The translations under genes were made by a program, and so were the position numbers. From NCBI GenBank assembly GCA_900208305.1, contig OAPG01000006.1, forward strand, positions 434,001 to 498,000: a stretch of 64,000 nucleotides of DNA. The letters are read 5' to 3'. The notes beneath the pieces are model-generated. The model was not told the DNA's origin. It ran no database searches and saw only the letters and a program-made list of their open reading frames with translations. The DNA is from Melanopsichium pennsylvanicum. Taxonomy: Eukaryota; Basidiomycota; Ustilaginomycetes; Ustilaginales. The first letter of the stretch is position 1. Each line of letters begins with the position of its first letter. Shown here piece after piece: positions 29,336-39,548 of this stretch.

Positions 29336-31033
29336 ATGTCAAACCATACAGCCCTCCTTCTTGAGGATGCCAGCTCCTCATATAGAGTCTATATCGGCGA
29401 TAACATTGGATGCCTTCGTGTAGCTCAATGCAACCCACCCTCCGTACTCCCCAAACAGTATGTAGGTCCTTCCGTCAAACCTCTCATCCTGCCCAACTTC
29501 AAGTCGCACTCTGAACATGCTGTGCAGCGCATCGCCATCGGTGTTCTCAGCACACATGTCTACGTGGTCGCCATGGCACGTAAAAACGCCACCATCGACA
29601 TTGTGCACGTCATCAATCAGTCACTCCCATCTACCAGCACCGCTGCTGCCGCCGTATCCGAGTTGCGAGCCAACATCATCTGCACCATCAAAGAGACCCA
29701 CATGAAGCCAGGCATTCAGCGTTTCATCGGCCTCGCCGTAGATACACAAGGTGTGTATAGCGTCACGAGCTCCGGCGTTCTACGCTTCACCCCCATCTCC
29801 GTCACCGGTACCACACAGGTCACCGCCGAGGTTGGTGAGCCAAAAGTTCTCGACCACCTCCCAGCCCCGCTCCAGCACGCCAGCTTCTACCCCTCCACCA
29901 ATCCAACTCACTTTTGTTACGGCGGAGAAGATATCCCACTCTCCCTCTGGCACATTCCAACAGCTCTTTCCCAACCATCGATCGAGGCAGACATGAGTGT
30001 CGAATCCATCCGAACTACTGAAGACCTCTCTAGCCTCAACTCCAAACAGAGGAAACGTAAGCGTCAGCTCGAGGCAAAGTCCAAAGCGAGCGAATTGGTT
30101 TGGGGTGAAGTCTGGCGTGCCAAGAATCTTCCAAACGACAACCTGTCTTTGCCACGCAGGGCCAACATCACCTCTACTTGCATTCTCAACCTCAGCACGA
30201 CACAAGATGGTGAAGCAGGTAGAGTGAATGACCAGACTCACATCGCTGTCGGCACCAAAGATGGGCTGGTAAGGATCTTTCAACCTGATTCAAGCCGCAA
30301 GCACGTTGGCGAGATCCGAGTGGTTCCAATTGGACAAAGTGCGGTCAAAACTCTGTGCGCTTCGTCTGACCCACTCGACGCGCGCAAAGGTGGATTGTTA
30401 TTCGTCGGTGACACAGGCTCCCAACTTTACGCTGTGGACTGGCAGACAGGCAAAGTGGTTTACGCTTACAAACGCTCTGATCAGGTTGGGGCAACACTTT
30501 CCATGGTTGTGCTCCCCCCCAGTTGCAGTGCAATGGACAGCATAAAGTCAGAGGCATTGGTCACCGTTTCTTCAGATAGCTTGGTACGCCTGCACTCGAC
30601 AGTGCCTGCTTCGCTCGCTGTGCCGAAAGCCGGCGCATCGTCAAAAAAAGGACAACTCTTATGGAGCAAAATGATTGCGAATGCGGCAAGTCAGAGTGTT
30701 CATGCTACTCCAACAGCCATAGTTTGGGATGGCGTTATGCCGCCCGCGTTGAACAAAACAAGAGTCAAAAACGTGGATGGGGAACAGGATGGAGACCAAG
30801 AGGAGGATGACGAGGGAGAGGATCAAGTTTGGGCAAACATGGAAGAAATTGGCTCCAAAAAGGCAAACAAGAACGTTAAAAACAATGTTGCTGCGGAGCA
30901 AGATACTGACGACAATGAAGACGAGGAAGAAGACGATGATCAAGAGGAGGAACAAGTTCAGAAGAACACCACAAATGCGAACGCAAAGAGGAAGGCTACA
31001 AAGCCCGCTCAGCCCAAAAAGAGTCGCAAATAA
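29336..31033 (+). CDS. nsa1: Nsa1/WDR74 ribosome biogenesis WD-repeat protein
   Basis: 565 residues from the ATG at 29336 (MSNHTALLLED). The propeller includes YIGDNIGCLRVAQC at the N-terminus, FCYGGEDIPLSLWHIPTA, NSKQRKRKRQLEAKSKASEL, ELVWGEVWRAKNLPNDNLSL, and a final blade with GTKDGLVRIFQPDSSRKHVG and GLLFVGDTGSQLYAVDWQTG, matching Nsa1/WDR74. The C-terminal 100 residues are acidic, then Lys-rich. Nsa1 is a nucleolar pre-60S assembly factor associated with the AAA-ATPase Rix7/NVL. It diverges from N-myristoyltransferase. Confidence 0.88.
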   Translation: MSNHTALLLEDASSSYRVYIGDNIGCLRVAQCNPPSVLPKQYVGPSVKPLILPNFKSHSEHAVQRIAIGVLSTHVYVVAMARKNATIDIVHVINQSLPSTSTAAAAVSELRANIICTIKETHMKPGIQRFIGLAVDTQGVYSVTSSGVLRFTPISVTGTTQVTAEVGEPKVLDHLPAPLQHASFYPSTNPTHFCYGGEDIPLSLWHIPTALSQPSIEADMSVESIRTTEDLSSLNSKQRKRKRQLEAKSKASELVWGEVWRAKNLPNDNLSLPRRANITSTCILNLSTTQDGEAGRVNDQTHIAVGTKDGLVRIFQPDSSRKHVGEIRVVPIGQSAVKTLCASSDPLDARKGGLLFVGDTGSQLYAVDWQTGKVVYAYKRSDQVGATLSMVVLPPSCSAMDSIKSEALVTVSSDSLVRLHSTVPASLAVPKAGASSKKGQLLWSKMIANAASQSVHATPTAIVWDGVMPPALNKTRVKNVDGEQDGDQEEDDEGEDQVWANMEEIGSKKANKNVKNNVAAEQDTDDNEDEEEDDDQEEEQVQKNTTNANAKRKATKPAQPKKSRK

Positions 31034-31261
31034 AGCTTACATTCACGTTTGTCGCATTTTATATTACCACCCTTTTCCCCCTTAATTTGGTCGCTTTTTC
31101 TTTCGCAGTCTTTCCACGCATACAATCGCGATCGCATCCTCGGCTTGTCCAAAAATGGGAAAAGGAATCGTGAAACTTCTTTTCGACACCGATTCTAGTT
31201 GGCAGGAAGCATCCCAACTGTGCTAACATTAACATTGTGTGGCCGATTGAGGCAGAAGATC

Positions 31262-34200
31262 CTAAAGCTCAAGTGTGGTCGGAGGAGAATTCCTGCCCGT
31301 CGCAGCTGTTCTCGGCGAAGCGGAAGAGTGTCGAGATCGTCTCTCGAACGATTCTAATGCATGTTTGAGTCGATTACTACCTGTACTCGTTCCACTAGCC
31401 TGTCTGGATCCCGCTTCTTTCCTCACCTTCTCCATCGGCGAAGCAACCTCCTCTTCCCTACCCCTTTGCCTATTTTCATCCCTTCCCCTCCCGCCCCTTT
31501 CCGTAGTAGTGCAACTGGCAATCACGTTTTCCAACCTCTCAATCCGATCCGCCTTGATCTCCAACATCTCGACCGCCTCCAACACGTGCTGTGCTAAAAT
31601 AGTCCTCTTGGGCTTGCTCATCACTGTCGGACTCATCGTCTTAAGTTCGTCTGCAAGTTCGGAATACAACATGCGTTGATGCACAAACTCGTCCCAATGC
31701 TCTTGCAACATCACCCTCAACGTCGCCAGCTGCTCTTCTTCCATCCCCCGATGAGATCCCTGGTCGAATTCGTCCAGAAGAATAGATTCCTCTAGCTCCA
31801 CAGCCTCTCTACGCTTCTCAGCGGCCAACAGCCGCGCACGCCGCGATGCCTTGCGTTGGTTTGAGCGTAAGGAGGCAGAACACACGCTGCAAATATTGCT
31901 GTTGTGAGTGTGACCGACATAGGGCGAGATGCGCGATGCTGCGCGGGCAGCGCGGGTTTCGGCGAGTTGGGAGATTTCAGCTTCGTCCAGGTCAGAGGTT
32001 TCGACCGTAGCATTGCGCGATTGTTGGCGGTCGCGTTGCACGCGAAGGTTCTCCGCCACGGCATCTATGGTGCGGTCGTATGCTTCTTCGTCGTCGGAGT
32101 AATGTTCAACTTTTCTGCGCCTGGGACGGTTGAACGAGACACTACGGCGGTGGGTAGAGTAATGGTCCAAGTCTAGATCAATTGGGTCGGTTCGAATCTC
32201 GGCTCTTTCGTCTGGGTTAGCCTGGTGGGACGAATGGCGAATTGGGTGCTGGTGAACGGGGTCGGAAGCAGGGTGGGCGTCCTCGTAGAAGCGTTCCTCA
32301 CGGCGTGAAGAGCTTCTGCGAGCCTGTCGCTTCCGACCAGCAGGATGCGTCACCAAGTGATCGAGCACCACTCCGTTCAGTACCTCGACTTCGGAGGCGA
32401 GGCTCAACACTTGGACACGGAGGGCTTCGATCGCCTGCCATGGATCCCTACCGCCGGAGGGGTAGTTCTCACGATGTTGATAAGGTGCGTGGTGTGGTGC
32501 AGCCGGAGCTGGCTCGGAAGCGGGGGATTGAGCGAGTGCAGCGGCAGTGCGATACTGTTCTTCCATTACGGTTCGAAGCTTGTCCAGTTCCACGTAAAGT
32601 CGGTTTACGACTTCAACCTGACTAGACTCAGCTTGCTGCGGAGGTTTGGTGGCCCTGGTCGGAGCGGAGTCGGGCCGAGCTTGGGATTTGGGCCTCTCTG
32701 CCTGCCTAGCCGGAACTGCAGGTCGGGTATCCTCTGAAACGGACTGCCTTTGCTGAGGTTGTTCCTTGTTCCACAGCTGCAACTGCTGCATCACCAATCG
32801 CACCAGGTGCTCCTCATCCGCCAACGGCTGTCTGTTGGCCTGGACATCCTTCAATGCGCTCTGCATCTCACTTCGCAGTCCTTGGAACTCATGACTCTGC
32901 TGCTGCTGGGCGTGCTCCAAGTTCAAAATCCTCTCGCCTGCTCGATCTAGCTCGACTTGAATTCCGTCGACAAAGCATCGTAGGTTGACCAACTCCTCCA
33001 TGCGCGCTTCCTGGTTGCCTACAGCCATGTCAAAGGGTCTATGCTTATCAGTGCTGCGCGCTTTGACAGGAGAGCCAAGGACTGAGGTGAGGCCGGTGAC
33101 ATCAGGTAGGCGGATCCCCCAAGGCGAAGTGGCATCCTGAGCAGCTGCGACCTTGTGATGTGATGGATAGCCGTGAGTGTTGAATCGCGTCGTATCGAAT
33201 GCTTTGGCTGCAGGAGGATCTGCCTCTGCCTCAACGCGAGTGCGGGCACTGGATGCCTGACTACCGGGGCCGAAGCCGCTGCCTACGGAGTTGGAAAGGC
33301 TCCCATCATCCGCGTCTTCGGCACGGTGGCTGCGGGTGAAGTCTACGTCGTGCTGCAATCGACGTGCAAGGTCTTGGAATGCGGACACAGAGGCTGTTGG
33401 AGCAGGGCGCGGCTGCTGTTGCGCAGCTTGGCGAGATACCTTGGCGTTGGTCTTTCCTGCGAGGAGCACGCCATCGATGGAGGGAGTTGGAGTGGGACTG
33501 TCGGGGCTCTTGGAGCGATCGCCGATCAACGTGCGCAGTGCAGGGGAAGTGAGTGTTCGAGAAGCCAGGTGTTGCTGGTAGTCGGCAGCATTCATTCCGA
33601 AGGCGTTTGTGGTTCCAGGTGAGGCGAAAGGTCCGCTTGGGTCAGGGCGAGGTCTTGCGTGCTGTTGGTGGTGGCGGTGGTGATGATCAGCAAACGGACG
33701 CGTTGAAGGTGCTGCCCTTTGAGTACGATTTTCACCGTCGGTGTCGGTGTAGATGTCGAATTCGATACGGTCCAATGTATCCTGGCCTAGAGTGGGACGC
33801 TGGCGGAAATTGGCTGTAATGGTGGCAGTGTGGCCAGCGGGAGTGGCGGCAAAGTTGCGGTGGTTGCCTGTGCTGTTGAAGGTGGCAGTGCGAACATTGA
33901 TCGCCTCAGATTCAGCCGAGTCGGATGGCGAGTCTGGGTCGGATTCGGTCTCGCTGTGTACGTGGGGTTGACGAGGTGCGGTGGTAGGTCGAGTCTGGAT
34001 GGAAGGGGGTCTGAGGGAAGAGGATGACACTGGTTGTCTAGCTTGCGAAATGTGGGCGGAAGAGTACTTGCCAGGACGGTAGGGGCTGTTTGTGGAGGCG
34101 GGGGAACTCAGACGATGCTGAGCGTCATGACGGTTAAGCGAGCGCAGTCGTTCTTGGTAAGAAGTTTGAGACGGCACAGTGCTGCGAACACCACGGCCGA

Positions 34201-34627
34201 CTCCGGGTATCAAGCTTTCGTCTGCATCAAAATGATGGACTCGATGTGATGGTGCGGGCATGTTTGAGATATTGGAAGGTCTAGCAGAATGCGAAGGTGG
34301 TGACGCACGTGCGGGGGGAAAGTCATGCTCGCGGCCGATACGATCATACGTGTCCAAGGTGGAAGACGCAGAAGTGAGATCTGCGGTACGCATGTGTGGA
34401 TTGTGTTTGGGCCCGGTTGGATGTAGGAGTTGAGATTCGATGCTGACTCTGTTGAGCTCTTCTTGAGATTCTGGTATGTAAATATCGTGAGAGAAATCAG
34501 GGTTAGAAGATGCGAATGGTTGTTGACGATCAGCAGTGAATTGAATGTGATGTGGTGATATGCTGGATGATGGAGGCTGGTGATAAGATGTGGATGCTAC
34601 GGGATAATGATGATGAGCTCTGGACAT
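31262..34627 (-). CDS. Cep57/Ppc89-like spindle pole body protein
   Basis: 1121 residues from the ATG at 34627. The N-terminal half is disordered (Ser/His/Gln/Pro-rich). Coiled-coil helices appear in the middle (LVNLRCFVDGIQVELDRAGE; VNRLYVELDKLRTVMEEQYR). A cysteine pair (NICSVCSASLR) precedes the C-terminal segment (about 955-1055) LATLRVMLQEHWDEFVHQRM ... MLEIKADRIERLENVI, which matches the pattern of the Cep57-type microtubule-binding/centrosome domain (DEF-H---Y-EL ... LE-KADQI). In fission yeast Ppc89 of this class anchors the spindle pole body core. The assignment rests on this pattern and the coiled-coil layout. It diverges from Gyp7. Confidence 0.65.
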   Translation of the reverse strand: MSRAHHHYPVASTSYHQPPSSSISPHHIQFTADRQQPFASSNPDFSHDIYIPESQEELNRVSIESQLLHPTGPKHNPHMRTADLTSASSTLDTYDRIGREHDFPPARASPPSHSARPSNISNMPAPSHRVHHFDADESLIPGVGRGVRSTVPSQTSYQERLRSLNRHDAQHRLSSPASTNSPYRPGKYSSAHISQARQPVSSSSLRPPSIQTRPTTAPRQPHVHSETESDPDSPSDSAESEAINVRTATFNSTGNHRNFAATPAGHTATITANFRQRPTLGQDTLDRIEFDIYTDTDGENRTQRAAPSTRPFADHHHRHHQQHARPRPDPSGPFASPGTTNAFGMNAADYQQHLASRTLTSPALRTLIGDRSKSPDSPTPTPSIDGVLLAGKTNAKVSRQAAQQQPRPAPTASVSAFQDLARRLQHDVDFTRSHRAEDADDGSLSNSVGSGFGPGSQASSARTRVEAEADPPAAKAFDTTRFNTHGYPSHHKVAAAQDATSPWGIRLPDVTGLTSVLGSPVKARSTDKHRPFDMAVGNQEARMEELVNLRCFVDGIQVELDRAGERILNLEHAQQQQSHEFQGLRSEMQSALKDVQANRQPLADEEHLVRLVMQQLQLWNKEQPQQRQSVSEDTRPAVPARQAERPKSQARPDSAPTRATKPPQQAESSQVEVVNRLYVELDKLRTVMEEQYRTAAALAQSPASEPAPAAPHHAPYQHRENYPSGGRDPWQAIEALRVQVLSLASEVEVLNGVVLDHLVTHPAGRKRQARRSSSRREERFYEDAHPASDPVHQHPIRHSSHQANPDERAEIRTDPIDLDLDHYSTHRRSVSFNRPRRRKVEHYSDDEEAYDRTIDAVAENLRVQRDRQQSRNATVETSDLDEAEISQLAETRAARAASRISPYVGHTHNSNICSVCSASLRSNQRKASRRARLLAAEKRREAVELEESILLDEFDQGSHRGMEEEQLATLRVMLQEHWDEFVHQRMLYSELADELKTMSPTVMSKPKRTILAQHVLEAVEMLEIKADRIERLENVIASCTTTERGGRGRDENRQRGREEEVASPMEKVRKEAGSRQASGTSTGSNRLKHALESFERRSRHSSASPRTAATGRNSPPTTLEL

Positions 34628-35692
34628 GTTTTCTTGAATGTGGGTTCAGTCCAGAGAAAGCAGGGAGAGAGTGAGAGAGTAGAAAGATTGTTCCGTGTGT
34701 ACGTTGATAAAGTCCAAGCGGGGACGCGATGTGGATCAGATGCGCTTTTGACGCGGTGTTTCTGCTAGTTGATGGTAATGAGATACCAGCCAGACGATTA
34801 CAACGTAGATGGTTGAGGTACAACTTGGTCCAAACTGGAGATGTGAAAGGAATGAATAGGGTCACAAATGAGGCTACAGACCATGTCATTCGCTGAGCTT
34901 GACTAGCATGGGTGCCGCGTCTGACAAAAGGCGTCCTACAGTACAGTAAATTAGTAATTCATTTTTATACAGTAGGACAATGCGTCATGTACTCAGTCCA
35001 CTCGGACTGTCCGACACACTGAGCCTGTGCTTTCAACAAAAAAAATTCGGACTGGGGACAGGGCTGTGATTGGCGCGTAGCGCGATGGTGGTCAGGCATC
35101 ACGTGCCGCCAAGTCGAAAATTTAATCACTGCACTTGTAATTTATTCAGTCCACCGCTTTCGGCCACTTTTTTTTTGCTTTCACCCGAGGAAATCCAAGC
35201 GCTTTCGGCGCATGTCATCCATCCTCTTAGGATGATCCACTGCATACTTTCTACTACATCTAGATATACTGACTAGCCACTGCATTCACTTCAGCACGTG
35301 ACTCGTGACTTAGCACAGTTTGAGAACCCTTTCTTAATTGTATCGGTAAAATAATATTCGTGATTCATATGCGATTCACCCTGCACGCTGCACAACAAAC
35401 GGTGCTGAGGCTGTGGAAGCTCAGTTTAGTTTTTTTGCATGCAGCAAAGTGGAGGATGGACAGTTTTACACGAAACGTCCATGCGGCCTCGTTATCACTT
35501 GTGATTGATTGCACCGCCCTCTACAAAGATGATAGACTAATACCATATATCACTTTCATATCATATCTTGTCTACAAGCTTTCACATATCAACGATCGAA
35601 AACATTCAAACAAGTCAATTCTATCTAAAACCATTCCAGATCAGTTTCACGTCTTGGTCCTTTAAGGTAGCGTCCATGACTCGCTAATCACC
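34628..35692. other. Divergent intergenic region, Cep57-like / Gyp7
   Basis: About 1.06 kb, AT-rich around 34930-34980 and 35340-35360. It contains short reading frames only, none convincing, and no tRNA or repeat array. Confidence 0.5.
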
Positions 35693-38479
35693 ATGGCCGA
35701 AACAACCCAGGCACAGGGCATCAGTCCTCCCACTTTGATTCAAGACACCAGCGTAGCTCAACAACCAAAACCATCCTCAGCTTCAGCAGCTTCCAATGCC
35801 GAGCCCAGATCAAACAGCTCCAACAAAACCGCCGAAATCTACTCGCCAAGCCAATCACACACCCTCCTCTGGAGCAAGTCCAAAGTTTATGTGCATCCCT
35901 CCCCTTACGCCAAAAACAACGTCCCTGGCTACCTTGCCCTCTCTCAATCCGGGCTCTCCCATCCTGGAGCCAAAATTCTCCTATCTTTCCTACCAGAATC
36001 GCTCGTAGAGCAACGTCAAGAACTCGAGAAATTTGTTCGCATCGAATATACTACCTCAGCACGTGCCAACACCATCCAAGATACCCACCTCGACAACACT
36101 GTCGAACTTCACGAACATGATGATCTAGAATCAAGGCTCATCGCAGAACCTCCAACGTCCTCCACATATGCTTTCTCGCTACCCCTGACAAGCATCCATA
36201 GCTTCACTATAAAGACACCCACCATAAGCTCTTGGTATGGCACACTGACCATTAGTCAGGTCGGAGGAGTGGCCTTGCCTACGTTACATTTCCATGATGA
36301 TGAGAGCAAGAGCACCGTACTCTCCATGTACAAAGCGCGACAAACAGCCGACGCAGATGCTGCTGCCGCTCAAGCACACGCCGTCAACGTAGGCAGGCTT
36401 TCCACACATCCCAACTCTTCATCTTGGAGCGCAGCATCCTCGCACGCGGCTTCATCCAAACCCACATCGTCAAATCCGACGTGGGGAGGCGATGAATTGG
36501 TTCAACAGCTCCGAAAATACGCCAACATCAATCGCAGTGCTATCGATCCAAACCTCTTCCTCGTCAATCCTTCGCGCACCGATCTAGAAACGCACAGCAC
36601 GCCGCTGTTTGACGACGACGCAATCGATCTACCCCATTCTCACCCTGGCAATACGGCTTTCTCCCACGATCTCAGCGAAGACACATACTCCATGTCACCC
36701 CTCCACCAATCTCTTGCCGGAAATCCTCGTCGGAACAACGATCTCGCCATGGATAATCTCACCACTTGGGCAAAGTCAGCACGAATGTCGGTCCTCTCTT
36801 CATTCGCGCAATTCACACAACAGGCAAGGCACGCGAGCCACGCCATTTTGAGCCATCCATTAGCAAGGCCGTATGTGCCGCATCTACCGGGGCCGGTACA
36901 GAGTTTTGCGCAAGCCGGGCCGGTACCATTGGGACCAAACGAGGGAGAGTGGGAGTGGAGGAGTAGTAGCATCGCCAACAACAGTGGCACAGGCGAGTAT
37001 TATGATTCTGCCCGTGTCTATCTGGCTAGGTGGGCGCGGTTGGTTGCCGAGGAAGGCGAACGCAATCGCCGCAAAGAGGAACGTTTGGGAGCCAATCTTG
37101 GCGATGCTGGAAGCGCAACAGGCCCAAATGCGCACAGGCCGAGCAGATCTGGGGGGTACAGAGAAGAAGGTAGCGAACTAGGTGCATTTGAAGTGCTTGA
37201 AAAGCTGCACGACTTACCCCGACCTACATCAGAAAGAGAAACTCGCCTTTCGGAACTCAATGCCGACAACGCATCTCCCTCTATTAGTGCTGGCCTAGAC
37301 GAGGCTGAGTGGCGCTCTCTGTTCTCCCCAACGGGTGAACCTCTGCATTCCAGATCCGAGATCCGTCATCGCGTCTTTGTCAATGGGTTGACCAACTCGG
37401 CACGAAAACTTGCATGGCCCTTCCTACTCGATGCTGTCCCTTTTTCGGGCACATCTGAATCTCGTGCGAAGCTTTGGGAAGAGCGCCAAGTAGAATACCA
37501 CCTGTTCAAAGCTCGCTGGCAGACCGACGAAGCGTTGTTGGCCAGTGACGAGTTTCGCGAACAGCAACATCGAGTGCGCGTGGATTGCCTACGAACAGAC
37601 CGAACTCAACCTATATTTGCACGATCTTCCGAGTTCACTTCAGATCCTAACGCCGATCCCATGCAAGATCCGAATCCTCAAACTGCACGCTTGGGCGAGA
37701 TTTTGCTCACGTACGGTATGTGGGAAGCAGCGCAAGGTTCAGCTTTGAACGAATCTGCAGGGTTGTTGGCGGGATATGTACAGGGGATGAGCGATCTTTG
37801 TTCTCCACTGTACATTATGATGGATGGGGATGAAGTCAAGACGTTTTGGTGCTTTGTTGGCTTTATGGAACGAACCAAATCCAACTTTTACCGTGATCAA
37901 TCTGGCATGAAAACCCAATTGCTACTTCTTCAGAAACTCATCAACGTTATGGATCCAGCACTGTATGCTCATTTGGAACGTACGGATTCGCTCAACCTGT
38001 TTTTCTGCTTCCGATGGCTCCTTGTACGATTCAAGAGGGAGTTCAGATTCGACGATACGGTAGCACTGTGGGAAGCATGTTGGGCTGCAGAACCATGCCA
38101 AAATAGTGGAGAGGAGGAACAAGGGGAAAATGGTTGGGGTTTGAGTCAATCCTTCCACATCTTCCAAGCACTATCGCTATTGGAGTTACATCGCGATTAT
38201 GTCATGAGGTACCTCGAACATTTCGACGAGATTCTCCAGTACTTCAACAGTCTTAGTGGCGAAGTTAGTGCAGAAGGGGTAATCTGTAAGGCCGAGATTT
38301 TGGCAAGATCATTACGCGAGATTGTGCTTCACTCTAAACAAGATGATGAGCTTGACAAACTTACCCAAGCGGAGAAGGATGCGCGCAAAAAGTCTAGGCA
38401 CAAGAATGAGGAGAATGGAGAATGCAAGAGCCACTTTTTGGACATTCTTACGCCTCAAGAGCTCGAATTGTTGCTCTAA
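35693..38479 (+). CDS. gyp7: Gyp7/TBC1D15-type Rab GTPase-activating protein
   Basis: 928 residues. The N-terminal LLWSKSKVYVHPSPYAKNNV and PGYLALSQ segments are characteristic of Gyp7/TBC1D15. The TBC domain runs from about 542 (WRSLFSPTGEPL) to about 880. It holds the arginine finger in RVDCLRTDRTQPIF, the glutamine finger in YVQGMSDLCSPLY, and the conserved blocks TFWCFVGFMERTKSNFYRDQ and LNLFFCFRWLLVRFKREF. Gyp7 accelerates GTP hydrolysis by Ypt7/Rab7 at the vacuole and late endosome. An Asp/Ser-rich linker of about 250 residues separates the two parts. It converges with the NAD(P)HX epimerase gene. Confidence 0.93.
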   Translation: MAETTQAQGISPPTLIQDTSVAQQPKPSSASAASNAEPRSNSSNKTAEIYSPSQSHTLLWSKSKVYVHPSPYAKNNVPGYLALSQSGLSHPGAKILLSFLPESLVEQRQELEKFVRIEYTTSARANTIQDTHLDNTVELHEHDDLESRLIAEPPTSSTYAFSLPLTSIHSFTIKTPTISSWYGTLTISQVGGVALPTLHFHDDESKSTVLSMYKARQTADADAAAAQAHAVNVGRLSTHPNSSSWSAASSHAASSKPTSSNPTWGGDELVQQLRKYANINRSAIDPNLFLVNPSRTDLETHSTPLFDDDAIDLPHSHPGNTAFSHDLSEDTYSMSPLHQSLAGNPRRNNDLAMDNLTTWAKSARMSVLSSFAQFTQQARHASHAILSHPLARPYVPHLPGPVQSFAQAGPVPLGPNEGEWEWRSSSIANNSGTGEYYDSARVYLARWARLVAEEGERNRRKEERLGANLGDAGSATGPNAHRPSRSGGYREEGSELGAFEVLEKLHDLPRPTSERETRLSELNADNASPSISAGLDEAEWRSLFSPTGEPLHSRSEIRHRVFVNGLTNSARKLAWPFLLDAVPFSGTSESRAKLWEERQVEYHLFKARWQTDEALLASDEFREQQHRVRVDCLRTDRTQPIFARSSEFTSDPNADPMQDPNPQTARLGEILLTYGMWEAAQGSALNESAGLLAGYVQGMSDLCSPLYIMMDGDEVKTFWCFVGFMERTKSNFYRDQSGMKTQLLLLQKLINVMDPALYAHLERTDSLNLFFCFRWLLVRFKREFRFDDTVALWEACWAAEPCQNSGEEEQGENGWGLSQSFHIFQALSLLELHRDYVMRYLEHFDEILQYFNSLSGEVSAEGVICKAEILARSLREIVLHSKQDDELDKLTQAEKDARKKSRHKNEENGECKSHFLDILTPQELELLL

Positions 38480-38711
38480 TCTCACCACAAATGTTTTCTC
38501 GTGAAAGTTCTCTTTCTAACGTTAGGTGGGATTCGTGCGTTTTGCACATGCTGTTTTGTCTCTACAAAACCCAAGGACCGTAAAGAATCATGGAACTGTA
38601 TCGCCGACAAGTTGCAAAAAAAAAGGGGGATGGACATCGCACGTATGATTGACAAGAAAGAGAGAGAGAGAGAGTGAAAAGAGAGTGACGTTCTTCATGT
38701 TTACCTTGGCC

Positions 38712-39548
38712 TTATTGGTGCTGGTGCTGGTGCTGTAGCTGCTGCAGCTCAGCCTCTTGCGACTCGAGTGGCCTCGCATGGGTGATTTCAACTACCTGCT
38801 CTGTGCCCGGATAGTCGGGCAGCTCGAGATCGAATTTTGCCTCGAGGTCTTCACTGAGAAACCTGCCTCCCAAAAAGTGCCTGCCCGTAAACTCGACCGT
38901 TCCCAACTTGGGTGCGCTTAGACTGATCAAGACACTCGGCGTAAAAGACTTGTTGATATTGCCCTTTTCCACGTCCCAACTGCTGGGAATGTCGACCGAT
39001 ACGATGGGTGGCATTTTTTTCCTCGCTTCAAATTCGATCCTAGATTCGTACTTGAGGTTTTCCAATGGTCCTTTGAAAGGTTCCCTCACCTCGCCTTTGA
39101 ACGAGAAGCCGAAGACGCTGTCGAGCACAACATCTGCTTCTTCGAGTGCGTCTTGAAAATCATCTTGCGCCACAAAGTGAAGTCCCAAATTCTCAAGTTG
39201 AACTTTGAGTCGGGAGAATAATTCGGTCTTGCCTTCTTTTGGATACCAGACAGATGGTTCATAGCCAAAATGGTATAGATGACGAGCGGCGACGAGGCCA
39301 TCTCCGCCTTGATTACCAGGACCGCATGCGACGAGGACGTTGGGGTATTTGGTTGGAGGGTAGCACTCAAAAACAGCCTGAGCACATGAGAGACCGGCGA
39401 GTTCCATGAGTTGATCGATAGAAAAGCCGCCCGAGGCGGACATGAGCTCTTGGTCGATCTTTTGCGCCGTGCTTGCGTCAATGTATCGTAAGCGCAGCGG
39501 TGCCGATGCAGACGAAGAGGACAATTGTGTTGCGTTCGCGGACGACAT
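38712..39548 (-). CDS. nnr1: NAD(P)HX epimerase (NAXE/Nnr1, YjeF N-terminal domain)
   Basis: 278 residues from the first ATG (39548, MSSANATQLSS). The Rossmann-like YjeF_N fold is clear: DASTAQKIDQELMSASGGFS, ELAGLSCAQAV, the binding loop CGPGNQGGDGLVAARHLYHF, ADVVLDSVFGFSFKG and VSVDIPSSWDVEKG with its catalytic Asp. The enzyme interconverts R- and S-NADHX/NADPHX so that the dehydratase can repair the hydrated cofactor. The frame remains open for about 47 codons upstream without any ATG; that stretch has many Arg and Ser and no acidic residue, like a mitochondrial presequence (see findings). The C-terminus carries a QHQHQHQ tail. It converges with Gyp7. Confidence 0.9.
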   Translation of the reverse strand: MSSANATQLSSSSASAPLRLRYIDASTAQKIDQELMSASGGFSIDQLMELAGLSCAQAVFECYPPTKYPNVLVACGPGNQGGDGLVAARHLYHFGYEPSVWYPKEGKTELFSRLKVQLENLGLHFVAQDDFQDALEEADVVLDSVFGFSFKGEVREPFKGPLENLKYESRIEFEARKKMPPIVSVDIPSSWDVEKGNINKSFTPSVLISLSAPKLGTVEFTGRHFLGGRFLSEDLEAKFDLELPDYPGTEQVVEITHARPLESQEAELQQLQHQHQHQ

